A stretch of DNA of 21,566 bases from Terana coerulea (lineage: Eukaryota; Basidiomycota; Agaricomycetes; Polyporales; Phanerochaetaceae). Within the stretch, counting starts at the first letter, position 1. Every line of letters starts with the position of its first letter. Where the stretch lies: NCBI GenBank assembly GCA_024811115.1, contig JAKOGH010000867.1:1-21566 (forward strand), read 5' to 3'. The notes beneath the pieces were generated by a model. That model was given only the letters and a program-made list of their open reading frames with translations, was not told where the DNA came from and did not search any database. The position numbers and the translations under genes are program-made. Positions 1 to 10,181 of this stretch are shown here, piece by piece.

Positions 1-59
1 CTTGGTTGCCTCCTCCATTCCGTCTTCGAGCTCACCGCTTTGAGCAGCTGCTTTCCGTC

Positions 60-2223
60 ATGGCTTCTCCTCAAGCGGACTTCGCTGGCCCGCTCTTTGG
101 AGGATATATGGTGTCAACATGCCTGAGCGCAATGTAAGCCGTATTTCTGACTTTTAGGACGAAGGTCTCATAAGGTTATTATACTTCAGCTTCTACGGCA
201 TTCTTTGCGCTCAATGTTACGTGTTTTTCGACACTTCGAGAGGGACAATCGGCTGATGAAATATTCTGTACGTTTTACGACTCGTGGGGTTACGCAGCTC
301 TTATGTCATAACGCTCCTTGGAATGCTCCAGATCTGGACTCTGTTGTATGTATACACCACCGCGCTTACAGTCAAGCATCTGATGTCAGCGACAGGGGAC
401 TCAATACGCTCCATCTCATCTTCGCTTTGGAGGGAAGCTACTGGTAAGTTCTTCCCTGTATAGTCGTATGGCACCATTACTACAGCTCGCTTTGTTGACA
501 AGGTACACCGTCACAAACTGGGGACGTGTCGATCAGGTCACAGTATACAGCCCTTGGTGCGTGTATATTACGACCGTTAAAACCATGCGTATAGCTCACG
601 AAGCGCTTCTCATACCGCCTAGGATGACACCGGTAAGCATCTATGTCTATAACATCGTCGTTAGTACTGACGCGTGACTCAGGCCATTATCATCGCCACT
701 GTTAGTCTTCCGTTTCAGCCATGCAATATTGTCGCAGATCTGATCGGTTCGGGACGCAGGCGTGCAGCAATGCCATAATCCAAGTGTGGGTGCTGCTTCC
801 GCCAATTTTGAGAGAGTTGGCTAATGCTTCGCCGCTCATCTTAGCTGGTACATCCACCGCGTAGAGATCTGTATGTCCTTTTTATCTCCTGACCCTATAA
901 GATTACTGAATTTGTCTCTCGATCCTCCTTCCAGTAAGCAACAGATGCCGCCCACTGGTTTGGATGCTAGTCAGTACTACTCCATGATCTGTTCACGTTT
1001 ACCGCTGATGCCTATCTTGCCACAAGATTGGCTGTACGGCGGTGACATGGGGTAGGTACAAACTACCAAAAGATATTTGCTGGATTAACCACTGCTTGGA
1101 GTTAGGTTTTTCCATGGGTACGCCTACATCTTCCGACTGATATCAGCAATATTTACCTGCGCTATCAGCTGTAGGGGGCGTCCTGTGAGTTGTATCTTAC
1201 GCGCCTTAGCCAACTACGCCACTGACAGAGGCGCTCTGGATAGCGGTAGTATACCTACGCTGGTTGCGTACACCAAGGGAAACGTGAGTAACTAAGGCCC
1301 TCTCTTCACTTCTGGGTGAAAGCTTGTATGCGCCATCTCATTTTGTGCTAGTGGCTCATATACACCTCACATTCGTTCGATGTTTTGACTAATGCTTCGA
1401 TTTCGATCACCCTCGGGATTTACCTTCGGAGGAGTCGACGCGCAGCACTAATTCCGCGGTAAATAATCAATCCTCGCGAAAAGCTATATCCACTCAGTCG
1501 TTTTCGACAGAACACGCTCCTTGCTTAACATGCTCGTGGTCTATACCATCAACACCGGTCTTTACGGAACGTGAGTAGTCCCACACTGCCGTCGGAGACA
1601 AAGCAGCTCACGCCTCGGAGACAGCGTGATTCCTGTTGCCGTCGTGCTATTCGTCAGTGGTGTTCAATCCGGTGATTGCTCCACTAAGCTAACGGCGAAA
1701 CCGTACGTATAGCGCTTCGCACAGCCGGACAATTTGGTTTGCTTTGCTAGTGAGTGAGCATACCCCACTCTTGTAACGTGCACTAAATTGTACAAGTTTT
1801 CATTCCCTACAGCGCATGTAAGTTATTGTTACGCTTATCAACACGACAAACTGTTAACACTACTGCAGTGTACTCGAACACATTACTGGCATCGTGCGTG
1901 ACTGTATTCGCGATCTCCCTAGGTGTCCTAGCTAACCGCTGATACTAATCAAGACTCAATGAGCGGGACTGGCATACATCCGACTCTGCTATCATGTCCA
2001 TACCGCTTAGCCAGCTCGGAGTGAACACAGGTCGTTCTTCAGGAGCCCAGTCACTGAGGGGTCATGGTCAAGACAGCACGCTCGTGAGTCTCAAGGCCTC
2101 TATGAACGCCATCGCCGCTAATTTCTGAGCATTCGATGGGCTCAGGCTGTCGATGGTCCGAAAACGAAGAGCTCGCAAGTGATGATTGGTGTCTCTACCG
2201 ACATCATAAAAGCGGAGTTGTGA
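60..2223 (+). CDS. DUF6534-type fungal multi-pass membrane protein, copy 1 (frameshifted as given)
   Basis: The start is the ATG at 60 (MASPQADFAGPLFGGYMVS), followed by a GT...AG intron at 134-189 and then FYGILCAQCYVFF. Later family-like segments are YTVTNWGRVDQVTVY (about 500-545), WLIYTSHSFDVLTNASIS (from about 1350), GIYLRRSRRAALIPR (to about 1459) and, across an intron, TRSLLNMLVVYTINTGLYG (about 1512-1568). Then come PDNLVCFA (about 1727-1750), VYSNTLLAS (about 1869-1895) and a C-terminus VMIGVSTDIIKAEL ending at the TGA 2221-2223. The R-T-R-S-L-x-N-x-L-V-V-Y-T-I-N-T-G block and the downstream Y-S-N-T-L-L-A segment are hallmarks of DUF6534 integral membrane proteins; their function is unknown. 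One base is missing at about 229 relative to copy 2 (TTTTTCGAC against TTTTTCCGAC). Not every exon border could be fixed, particularly between 268 and 400 and between 700 and 1340. About 60 bases upstream are also shared with copy 2. Confidence 0.72.
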
Positions 2224-2440
2224 GCGGTTTACGCAGAGGGATGTCATAGGAAGCGCGAAAGTGTTTTGCAGGTTATTTGTGCTTAGGAGGTGCAGGCTGG
2301 GTGAAGCCAAGTTCACGCCAGATTGAGTGCAGATCCTCCTCATTTATATTCCACCATGCCCTGAAGCCTGTCTGATGTAACCAGGTGTACTGCTCGGAGC
2401 CTCGACTATCGACACTAGCATCAATGCAAACAGCTGACTT
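2224..2440. other. Intergenic, faint duplicate of 15332-15430
   Basis: The stretch after the DUF6534 stop codon is weakly similar to the stretch after copy 2; both contain a TTTAGGC/GCTTAGG-like motif and a GGTGCAGGCTGG/GGCGGGCTC-like motif. I see no gene in it. Confidence 0.35.
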
Positions 2441-3117
2441 ATGTCATCTATCGTTATTAACCCATTCGTGCCTGCCAATCTGGATACATGCTCTCGACGT
2501 GATGTGTTTCCCGTACCCGAAGACGCCATTCTTCGTCAGGTCTTGGTCCCGCCTGGTGAAAAGTGCTTGGCCGCAAGTGCTGCCTTCGGAGATAACATGT
2601 AGAGCTAGTGACTGCCTCCGACGTTAACGCCAGCGTGATCGATAGGTTAAATGACGGCGCGGCTCTTCGGTGGAAGGTACGTATATCCTTACTCGACGAC
2701 TTCTCGCTCACTAAATAGCTTCTGCATTGTAGTACGTCGTTGGGCTTGTGATTCGCATTCAAAGCTGAGCATCAGCTCCGTGCTGTTACAACTTCGCAAC
2801 ACTCGTTCTCATCAACTCTGCCCCGTCTGGAAGACCACTAAGTGTATCCCTTTCCGCAGACCTCATCGACGTTGCATGCCCGGCAAGCAGTGCGCAACAC
2901 ACGGCCTCGTCCAGCGCGAAGCACGTTCGTTCCAAGAATGCCGCCGTGCCGTCTTCTCGGGAGAAAAGGTTCAGATATTCGGCTCCCGATGACTTGTACT
3001 TGGTGGATGTGAGCGTGTATCGAGTCAGCAATCTTCCACGCCCGCTATTGTACATGAATCCTGCAATTATCACCCAGATTCCTTCCCTCCGGCCGTCTCA
3101 GCCAGACACTCGTCGCC
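2441..3117 (+). CDS. Unidentified coding-like pieces, possible multi-exon gene
   Basis: An ATG at 2441 opens a 53-codon frame (MSSIVINPFVPANLD, then RRDVFPVPEDAILRQ and LVPPGEKCLAASAAF) that stops at 2602. A plausible GT...AG intron begins just before that stop (GTAGAG) and ends in GATAG near 2646; the next piece reads LNDGAALRWK up to another donor (GTACGT). After a further acceptor the frame gives YVVGLVIRIQ, then a TGA, then a long open stretch to 3117 that includes PDDLYLVDVSVYRVSNLP. The composition looks protein-like and the splice signals are consistent, but I do not recognise a family. The last part overlaps the 3' exon of FAD2 copy 1 on the other strand, so the true end is probably earlier. 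It could also be a decayed gene. Confidence 0.25.
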
Positions 3118-4819
3118 TAGTCTGACCGCCTTGCCCTGCTTATTCCGATAGAAGAGAACATTTCCTATATCCCCGCCCCAGGGATCAGTCTAGGTATTGT
3201 TCTGCGGATGGCTACACTTACCAGTATCCTCAACGAATTGGCAGTCATTGTAGTTATCCCAAAGCGCTTTGAAGGCAGGCTTGGATGAGCGATGGTAATG
3301 GTCTCCGATGAATTCCTTCAAGTAATCTGTTGCCTCCGGGCCATGGTCTGCATTATTGTGAGCACTTGTCAGAGATACATCGGAGGAACTGGTGCGCACA
3401 GAAAGGCATCTTCGGGAAAAAGTGGTGAATAACGTGGAAGTGGGCGACACCGTGCAGGAAGAAGTCGCCCATCCAGCCGAGAAAGTCGCGATCGACTGTC
3501 GCGGCGGCGCCCGGGTGTACGTCCATGCACCACTTCGGTAATGAGGCAGCATGGGGTCGGTGTGGTGCAGGTACGTAATCATGATGAACCAATGGCTGAC
3601 GCACAGCCAGGGTATGCCGTAGTACTTTACGACGTCCGCAAAGCTCCAAGTCGCACTCGCAAAACGCACCGCGTATATCATGGCCAAGATGCCAATGTTT
3701 GAAGCGATGACGACGTCACGCTGGCTCTTTGTGAAGATGACAGAATTCGCTGTTCAATGATATGCGTCAATGCTCACCGTCTCTGGCAGCAGATACATGG
3801 CAAAGACTTACGATCGAAATGGTTGGTGTACTTCGGGTAACTTCGCTGACCGGAGACGTTGCACACTGCCGAGACACGTCAGTATCCTGAAATAATTGAT
3901 GAATGACAATGAACGACTTGCAGAGGTATGCCGGAAATGCTAACAATTGCTGCCTTACGAGCATATACAAAGTATATAAGGGCGTGTCTCCGAGATACTC
4001 GGCGTAGTCGATGGGACCGTGCTTCTCATCAGGAATATTCAGCTCGCTTCGCGTCCAGGGCACGTAAACTTCGTCGCGCTCCATCGAGGCATGTGTGCTG
4101 TGGTGGCGATGGTGTGAAATTTTCCAGCTGAAGTAAGGTGTCCATAGGGCCGTGTGCGTCATCTATATGACTTGTTAGTACAATCCTGAGACAAGGAGTT
4201 ACGACCTACAAAGCCTATAACGTCGCAGACATGCTTATTTTCCGAGAACGCTCCATGCCCGCACTTCAGTAAATTCCGGAGCATGAGTGTTCGTCAACAT
4301 CCATCGTCTCCAGGACGACTTACTTCATGTCCGATGACCCATATGCCAGTGAAGATGAGTCCCTGAAACCACCAGCTGCCGAGAGGAAGTCGTCAGGATG
4401 TGGTAGTGACGTGGTAAAACAGGTATGCTTACTAGACCAGCCACAGGCCCCATCTGAGCATATCCGAGCCGAGCAAAGTCCAAGTCGGAGGGAAACAGGC
4501 AAATGGCTAGAAACCGAGTCGATGTGTGTAGCTAGCTTCCAGGCTGTTGTGGCCATCGCAATGTCTCTAAGAAGGTATAGCAGGCCGCGAGTAGTGTCAC
4601 GCTTAAAGAGACGAGCTGGTATTGCATTGCGAACTTCCTCTATAGACCTACAGTACAGGCGTCAGTGGGGGTACATGACAACAAACTGTTATGCGGCGAG
4701 ACTACATACCATGGGAGGGGCTCGAAAGGAGTGGGAGAGGCTTCACCATCAAGCGAGACATCCTTTCCGTCAAGAAAATCGCCGTTCAGTGGAGTTACTA
4801 TAGGAGAGAGCGAGGACAT
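3070..4819 (-). CDS. FAD2: FAD2-like fatty-acid desaturase (delta-12 type), copy 1, nine exons, two 1-base gaps
   Basis: This would be an ER membrane di-iron desaturase that inserts a double bond into oleoyl-type acyl chains. Exons on the minus strand are 4819-4710, 4647-4433, 4375-4324, 4263-4210, 4162-3922, 3865-3812, 3749-3400, 3347-3222 and 3164-3070. The start ATG is 4819-4817 (MSSLSPIVTPLNGDF) and the stop is 3072-3070. All three histidine boxes are present: HECGH, split by the intron at 4323-4264; HHRHH in [18 protein letters not shown]; and HVIHH in [14 protein letters not shown]. The C-terminus carries FYRNKQGKA. The exons sum to 1297 nt; adding two bases gives 1299 nt (432 aa), a normal length for the family. 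The two frame breaks lie within about 4440-4500 and at the CCCGGG run near 3510-3515. The intron after exon 5 has a GC donor (GCAAGT). The gene is convergent with the DUF6534 gene. A desaturase fold is certain; delta-12 regiospecificity is inferred, and an acetylenase or other FAD2 variant is possible. Confidence 0.93.
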
Positions 4820-7361
4820 GGCTTCGCAGAGATTGGATCTTTCAGTCGAAGTTTAGCGTTGTCCTAAAGTACTCACCTTGAAAACGACAGCGTATGGGCT
4901 TCCAATCGTTCAAGTAGTCGCTGGCAGCTGTGCCGCGTTCCTAGACTGATATATTTGTGTAACCTGGCCAGTTCGGAGTCAATTGAGGACAAATTGTCCA
5001 GCGTTTGTCTGCCGAGCACGAAAGATGGGACAGTATTCATGGTGCTCGTATGAACGGATGCACATGAGGAGATGAATTCGGATAGAAGCGAATGCGCGGA
5101 ACGATTAGAGACTGCTGAATAGAGGAGTTTCTGCACATTGCGGCGGTAGTTCCGAAGTAGAGCCCCTTATTATTTTCGTCCAAAGTTAGATTGTCACAGG
5201 AATTTCTATGTGCCGCACTTCTATCATGAGCGTTTAGCAGTCGGCAACTCGGTGTTAGAGAAGCACCAGCAACTCGCCTGAGTACTATGCATTGCAGAGC
5301 CGCGTTTGGCACCACAAGTGCGGTATGCGCAGCTCATCGTCGCGGCTACGCACTGGCTGGCAGCAAAGTCGCTGATCGCTGACAATCAGACGCAGTTGAT
5401 CAGAACGTTGAAAGTTTTCGCACTTTCTACGGCGACAAACCTTCTTGCATAAAGCTACCATTCCACCCTGGGCACGTTGCACAGCGTCTCATGCCGGTTG
5501 TCTTGCCATAAAGGCTACACTTGATCCACCCACACCGCACCAATCAGGGTGCGAATGTTAGCGCGGACCGCTCTCGCCGCAACCGTGCTCGGTGGACGTT
5601 AAACAACGGTGGCGCTATTGCATGGGCCAGTGTAACTGTCGATGAATACGTCAAGAGTCCAAGCCAGCAGATAGTGAATCATGCTTACGGTAAGACCGCA
5701 TGTCCGCTCAAAACTCTCCCACATATGGGGTACTTGAAGCTTGAGTTTCTGTGCTTTGAGCTTGATTATGCGTGTTCGGCTGGCAGTTGCCACGAAGCTG
5801 GACCACAGCTGGAGGGTTTCAAATTGTTCCTGAACCTATCAGAAACGTATATGAATTTGCATAGTGCACAATTGTTTGATTGTAAATACCGACGCAGACC
5901 AGCCTCCCACAGTTCAGAGAGCGTGCAATTATCCGCATCATCAAGGGTTGCGACCACCTGTTCAGTGGGACCCGACAAGTGGTGATAATCTATCATACGC
6001 AACGGGCTTCTTGTATACAGGGTCGGCACAGATGTCGGTAGACTCAGACTGGGAGAAAGAAACATTCCCAAAGTACGCGGTGTAGTAGCGTCGAAGTTGG
6101 TATTGGGAGGAGTAGCCTCGGAGTTAGTACTTACGGTAGTCATGCGGCCTGCCCATCCAAACTCCGATACGATCATTTGAAGGTCGGACGGGCTTACTCA
6201 TCTTCGGCGTCTCTTCCCCACGCTCTCAAGCTGAGGAAAACACTCACGCCACAAAGATTTCGACAGTTTGCAGAGACTGGTAAGGTAGCCCAGTACCGCT
6301 TAGGATTGGTTCAAAGAAGATGCAGGTCAGCTTGGACCTTGCCGACTACTTACTGATACGTTGGGCCGCGACGGACCTCCGGCAACGCCGCCTAACAGTG
6401 CTACAGTGACAGCCGCGCGAGGCCAGGACTCTAACTCTACGCGGCCTCCTTGACTTAGATCCGATAACCCGAGGCTTATCGCCCTAAAAACAAGACTCTA
6501 TTAAAGGCTAAGTGCCTTACGCTCGTTGCTCATTCTACCAGAGTGACTGATACGTACGTGGTAACTCCCATGGAAGTATGGAAAAGCCTGATAGTACTAC
6601 GCTGCGCCCAGAGAAGACAAATTGGTCGGTACTAACCTTTAGGAGCCTCAACACCTCGTACGTGTTTGGCATGGCATGGAAGTAGTTAGATACGGGCCTC
6701 CGAAGGACGGCAGTAACTCGCGCTCCATGCCCTGCACGGAGCGCCACATTCAAACAGGTCAGACTCAATTTGCAAAATGGTGAGTTTTAGTACCTATGTG
6801 AAGAAGGCCCGTACTCATAACCGCGATAGGCGTATTCGCAACTGGTTACCGCCGACGGGGCATGTACTTAGAGGTGGAAAGCTGCCCCGGCGGCCTATCC
6901 GGCATCTGCTGCTGAAAACCCTACTTGATGGACCATGCTGGGTCAAGACGTTTAATAAGCCCGTGCTTCCCTGCCCTAGCCGGCATCCAATGTAGGGTCT
7001 TGCAAAAGACCTTACCAGGACAAGGCGTTCAATGATTCGGTACTTCCCTAGGCCAAAGTTGTCATTACAGCACTTACGCACACAGACATCCACTCCTTTA
7101 CTCTCGATACAGGGGTGAGTTTGCCGCCGCTTGAGCTCCTCGAATACTCCATGGACATCGGTGGAGTGGCCATACGGCACGCGGGTAAGTCAACTCTATA
7201 TTCAAAGGTGGTTTGTCATTCGTGCGCATATTGTGTATTATACTCCGTGGCAAGCAGCGCTGCGACCTGATTTCCAATGACATCACTCATAGCATACATT
7301 GAGCATGATTGTGAATTCGAACCAAGCTCGTACGACAAAGGGCACCACATCAATAAGCCGA
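4820..7361. other. Gene-poor stretch with scattered unidentified open frames
   Basis: I find no family I recognise here. Open stretches that look somewhat protein-like are 5282-5452 on plus (contains LIVAATHWLAAKSLIADN, no ATG), 5599-5793 on minus (contains VSMIHYLLAWTLDVFIDSY, hydrophobic), 5766-6176 on minus, 6535-6768 on minus and 6777-6995 on plus (72 codons from an ATG, very basic). None has a convincing set of splice sites or a motif. They may be diverged gene remnants or chance frames. Confidence 0.3.
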
Positions 7362-7835
7362 CTACTCTGCCTGGCGGGTCGACATACCCTTCCTGTTACG
7401 GTGAGAATACAATTGAGCCTGCAGCGCACGGCTGATAAGTGGATATCTTTAAGTCAAGGGAGTGCACTGACCAGTGTCCTCAACAAACCGACACTCATTG
7501 TTATTGTCCCAGAATGTGCTCAGAACCGGCTTGTCAGAATAATTGTACTGCTCTCCGAGGAACACCTTGGGTGCTGCGTCGCCTCATGCGTGTTGTCTTA
7601 GAGCTCAGACAGTTAGTAGGAGCAGTGTCAACCTGTAAATAGTACTCACAGAACGGCAACTTGGGAAGAAATGGTGCACGACATGGTCGTGACTAATACA
7701 ATGGAGGAAAAAGTCGCCCATCCATCCTAGGAAATTGCAATCCATAGTAGCCGTGGCTCCGCAAGTATACATCCAACTTTTCCCGCAATAGTGAGGGAGC
7801 TTGGGGTCGATGTGATGCAGATAGGTGATGACCAT
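7362..7835 (-). pseudogene. 3' fragment of a third, divergent FAD2-like desaturase, truncated at a repeat boundary
   Basis: Three exons match exons 7-9 of the two full FAD2 genes with the same intron positions: 7835-7650 (partial), 7596-7472 and 7418-7362. The first reads MVITYLHHIDPKLPHYC and then WMGDFFLHCISHDHVVHHF, so histidine box 3 (HVVHH) is intact. Exon 8 reads VFLGEQYNYSDKPVL and FWDNNNECRFVEDTG. Exon 9 reads GSIVF, YRNRKGMSTRQAE after one frame change, and a stop at 7364-7362. Exons 1-6, with boxes 1 and 2, are absent: homology stops at 7836, where AT-rich repeat sequence begins, and I found no continuation to the right of 10980. Frame is broken by one missing base in each of two GGG runs (plus strand 7663-7665 and 7569-7571) and one extra base near 7400-7406. 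It is clearly more diverged than copies 1 and 2 are from each other. Confidence 0.88.
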
Positions 7836-8304
7836 CTGAAAAACCCCCTACTATTTCTACCTAATGCCTGCTGATAAGCACTAATTCATTGCACATAAGC
7901 ATCAAAGTAACACAATTAGATAAATAGGTGCATAAGGCCAATAAGGCAGTTTAGTGAGGTCCTTTGCTAATTGTCTTAATTGTTCTATATATTAGGGCAA
8001 TTAGCACTACTTCTCTGCTATTCTGTTTCTTACTGTCCTATTTTGTTCCTTACATGCAGCTATAATGCCACTACTGCTTGACTAGTTGTCTGAGAAATCC
8101 CCCTGCTGATCTGGACTGATACATTGCATTCCATGTTTGGTTATCTACATACAAAACTAAACTACCTAATACACCAAACTACTCATACTGTGCAGATAAG
8201 CCTGCACACCAGGTGCCATACTTGCCTGTGTGTTGTATTTGTCAGTAACATGCTGACATACACCACTACCCTGCCCCTCATGTCATGCACCAGCCCCTTC
8301 TGAC

Positions 8305-9140
8305 GGGGGCGCGCTCACCAGCATCAGTCTACGCACGTTGTGCTTCACCATGTTCCACGCGCTGGCGCCGGCGTGGTGCGCGTGCTGCACTCATTGGCAT
8401 CGCGCTCGTGTAGGTCACTGCCCTGGTCCTCGCGTCGTGCGCTGGCCCTTTGTGTCGGCGGTGCGCTTGCCTGCGTCGGCTGCGCGCGCACCGTGCTTCG
8501 CCATCTCGCGCACTGCTGGCGTTAGCGTAGTGCGCATCCATCGACCGCGCGCGTGCGACGTCGTTGCCACACCCTTCGTGCCGTGCGCGCCGGCTTCTTG
8601 TGTGTCGGCGGGCGCGCTTGCCTGCATTAGTCTCGCGCGTGCTTCGCCACGTCTCACGCACTGGCGTTGGCGTGGTGCACGACCGTCGGCACTGTACGTG
8701 TGTGCGCTGTTGTCCCATCCTGCGTATCATACATATTGTGCTGTCACGCGCCCCAGCCTCTTGTGCATTGGTGTCGACTCGCACTCCGTCGTGCGTCGGT
8801 GCACGCTGTGGCTTCACCACGCTCCCGTCCTGCGTGCCGGCGTTGGCGTGGTGCACGTGCTGCATTCTTCAGTGTCGCGCCTGTGTACACTGCTGCCCTG
8901 GTCCTTGGGTCGTGCGTCGGCCCTTTGTAATCGGTGCTGCACTTGCCTACATCGGCCTGTGCGTGCTGTGTTTTGCCACGCCCCGCGCCGCAGGCGTTGG
9001 CATTGTACACGTCCGTCACCGCCGTGTGTGCGTCGTTGTGCTGCTGTTTTTGTCATACATGTTGTGTCGTGCACGCCCGGCTTCTTGTGCATCGGCGTTG
9101 CACTCGCCTGCCGGCGTTGGGCATGTCGCGTTGTGTTTGA
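8305..9140. repeat. GC-rich degenerate tandem array, ~146-169-base unit, five copies plus a partial one
   Basis: Units begin with GTGCTTCRCCAC-like sequence at about 8340, 8493, 8639, 8808 and 8968, and end with GCTTGCCTGCRTYRG-like sequence before the next unit; a partial unit precedes the first. Shared blocks include GGCGTTGGCGTGGTGCAC and TCGTGCGTCGGCCCTTTGT. Units 1 and 4 resemble each other (CTGCCCTGGTCCT block), as do units 2, 3 and 5 (GGCTTCTTGTG block), so two unit types are interleaved. High GC leaves several frames on both strands open, which produces long but meaningless open frames. Confidence 0.8.
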
Positions 9141-9211
9141 CTACGCAAGTGTTCGCGCGTCATTCGTTACTCCAGAGGGCTGTATGGTACCCACTTATAA
9201 AACCACCATCC

Positions 9212-9219
9212 ATAAGCCG
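9212..9219. repeat. Left target-site duplication of the hAT element
   Basis: The octamer ATAAGCCG lies immediately left of the element and recurs exactly at 9874-9881 immediately right of it. An 8-base duplication is characteristic of hAT-superfamily insertion. Confidence 0.85.
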
Positions 9220-9873
9220 TAGTGTTGCCGAAGTTCAGTTCAGTTTGGTTCGGGTCCATTTTTGTCTGAACCAGAACCAAGTGTTTAGCAGCCGAACCTG
9301 AACTGAACTGAACTGAACCAGTATGAACTGGTTCGGTTGGTTCAGTTCAGGGTTCGAACTAGTTCGAACCATTGAATCATGTATATATCAGCTTTACTCT
9401 GTCAAATCAGTATAATTGCAATGGTAGATTATAATAGAGTTATATATTGACATCTAGAAGAGTTTGTATAGTGCAAAGCCTTACATTATGATGTTTTGAA
9501 GCTCAGTGTCTGATAGAGGCTGCCAGTTGCCTTTTGGCAGCTATTGATGGCATCATATATACACCAAAACATAAGCAGTGTGACATTTGGTGCTCAGTTT
9601 ACAAGCACAACAATGAAAAAATAGTTTAGACATGCTATAGTAAGTAAGTTCATGTACTTTCTCTATGAATCCCAGTACAAATACACTACATAACATATAC
9701 ATGGTTCATGGTTCGAACCGGTTCGAACTTGGTTCAGAGTGTGACAGCCATGCCCCAAGAACCGAACCAAGTTATCTGAGGCCGAACCAGAACCGAACCA
9801 GACTGAACCACACGGTTCGGTTCATCGGACCTGGTTCTGAACCACCGAACCGAACTGAACTTCGGCAACACTA
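9220..9873. mobile_element. Non-autonomous hAT-superfamily element (MITE-like), 654 bases
   Basis: The ends are inverted copies of TAGTGTTGCCGAAGTTCAG; the right end reads CTTCGGCAACACTA. Perfect 8-base duplications of ATAAGCCG flank it. Both subterminal regions (about 9230-9380 and 9700-9865) are crowded with GGTTC/GAACC repeats in both orientations, including a perfect 20-base palindrome at 9351-9370 and an 18-base one at 9711-9728. The centre is AT-rich and has no transposase frame, so it would depend on a transposase encoded elsewhere. TAGTG-type ends together with 8-base duplications fit hAT elements. The near-intact ends and duplication suggest a fairly recent insertion. Confidence 0.88.
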
Positions 9874-9881
9874 ATAAGCCG
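9874..9881. repeat. Right target-site duplication of the hAT element
   Basis: A second copy of ATAAGCCG, identical to 9212-9219, directly abuts the right terminal inverted repeat. Confidence 0.85.
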
Positions 9882-10181
9882 TGCATGCACGGCCGTGGAT
9901 GGTTCTGGGTAGCAGCGGTGGATGCGGCGAGACGGCTACGTCACCGCCGTTTGTAGGGGAGCCCCTACCCTTCATGGCCTTGCTCTATCCATCACCTGGC
10001 CCTCTGTTGTCGTGAAGTGTCGCTTGGGTCCTGGTGGGGTGCGTGGTAGGTGATCGCTGACGCAGCTAACGCGTCGGTTAGAGATAGGGGACTGAGGGGA
10101 TGAAGGTGATGCCAAACGCGAAGGCTTCAGAGAGGCGTTGAGGCGCTTCAACAGGCCTGGTAGGTCATAAATGATGTGTGC
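9882..10181. other. GC-rich stretch without a gene
   Basis: The composition resembles the sequence left of the hAT element, so this is probably the continuation of the same host repeat. It contains the perfect palindrome GGGGAGCCCC-like core near 9958-9966 and no credible open frame. Confidence 0.4.

Noticed and set aside
3767..4162. FAD2 start at the ATG 4162-4160
   Set aside because: It is only the first codon of exon 5; copy 2 has TTG there, and upstream exons with histidine box 1 and a proper start at 4819 are present.
5521..5985. 154-codon frame on plus
   Set aside because: It begins at TTG and has no motif, no splice context and no support from a paralogous region.
8329..9092. Several long minus-strand frames rich in R, A, T and H
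   Set aside because: They are the complement of the same tandem array and repeat with its unit length.
8338..9222. Longest open frame in the window (294 codons, plus strand)
   Set aside because: It lies in the GC-rich tandem array, other frames and the opposite strand are also open, and the product is cysteine/arginine-rich with no motif; a by-product of composition.
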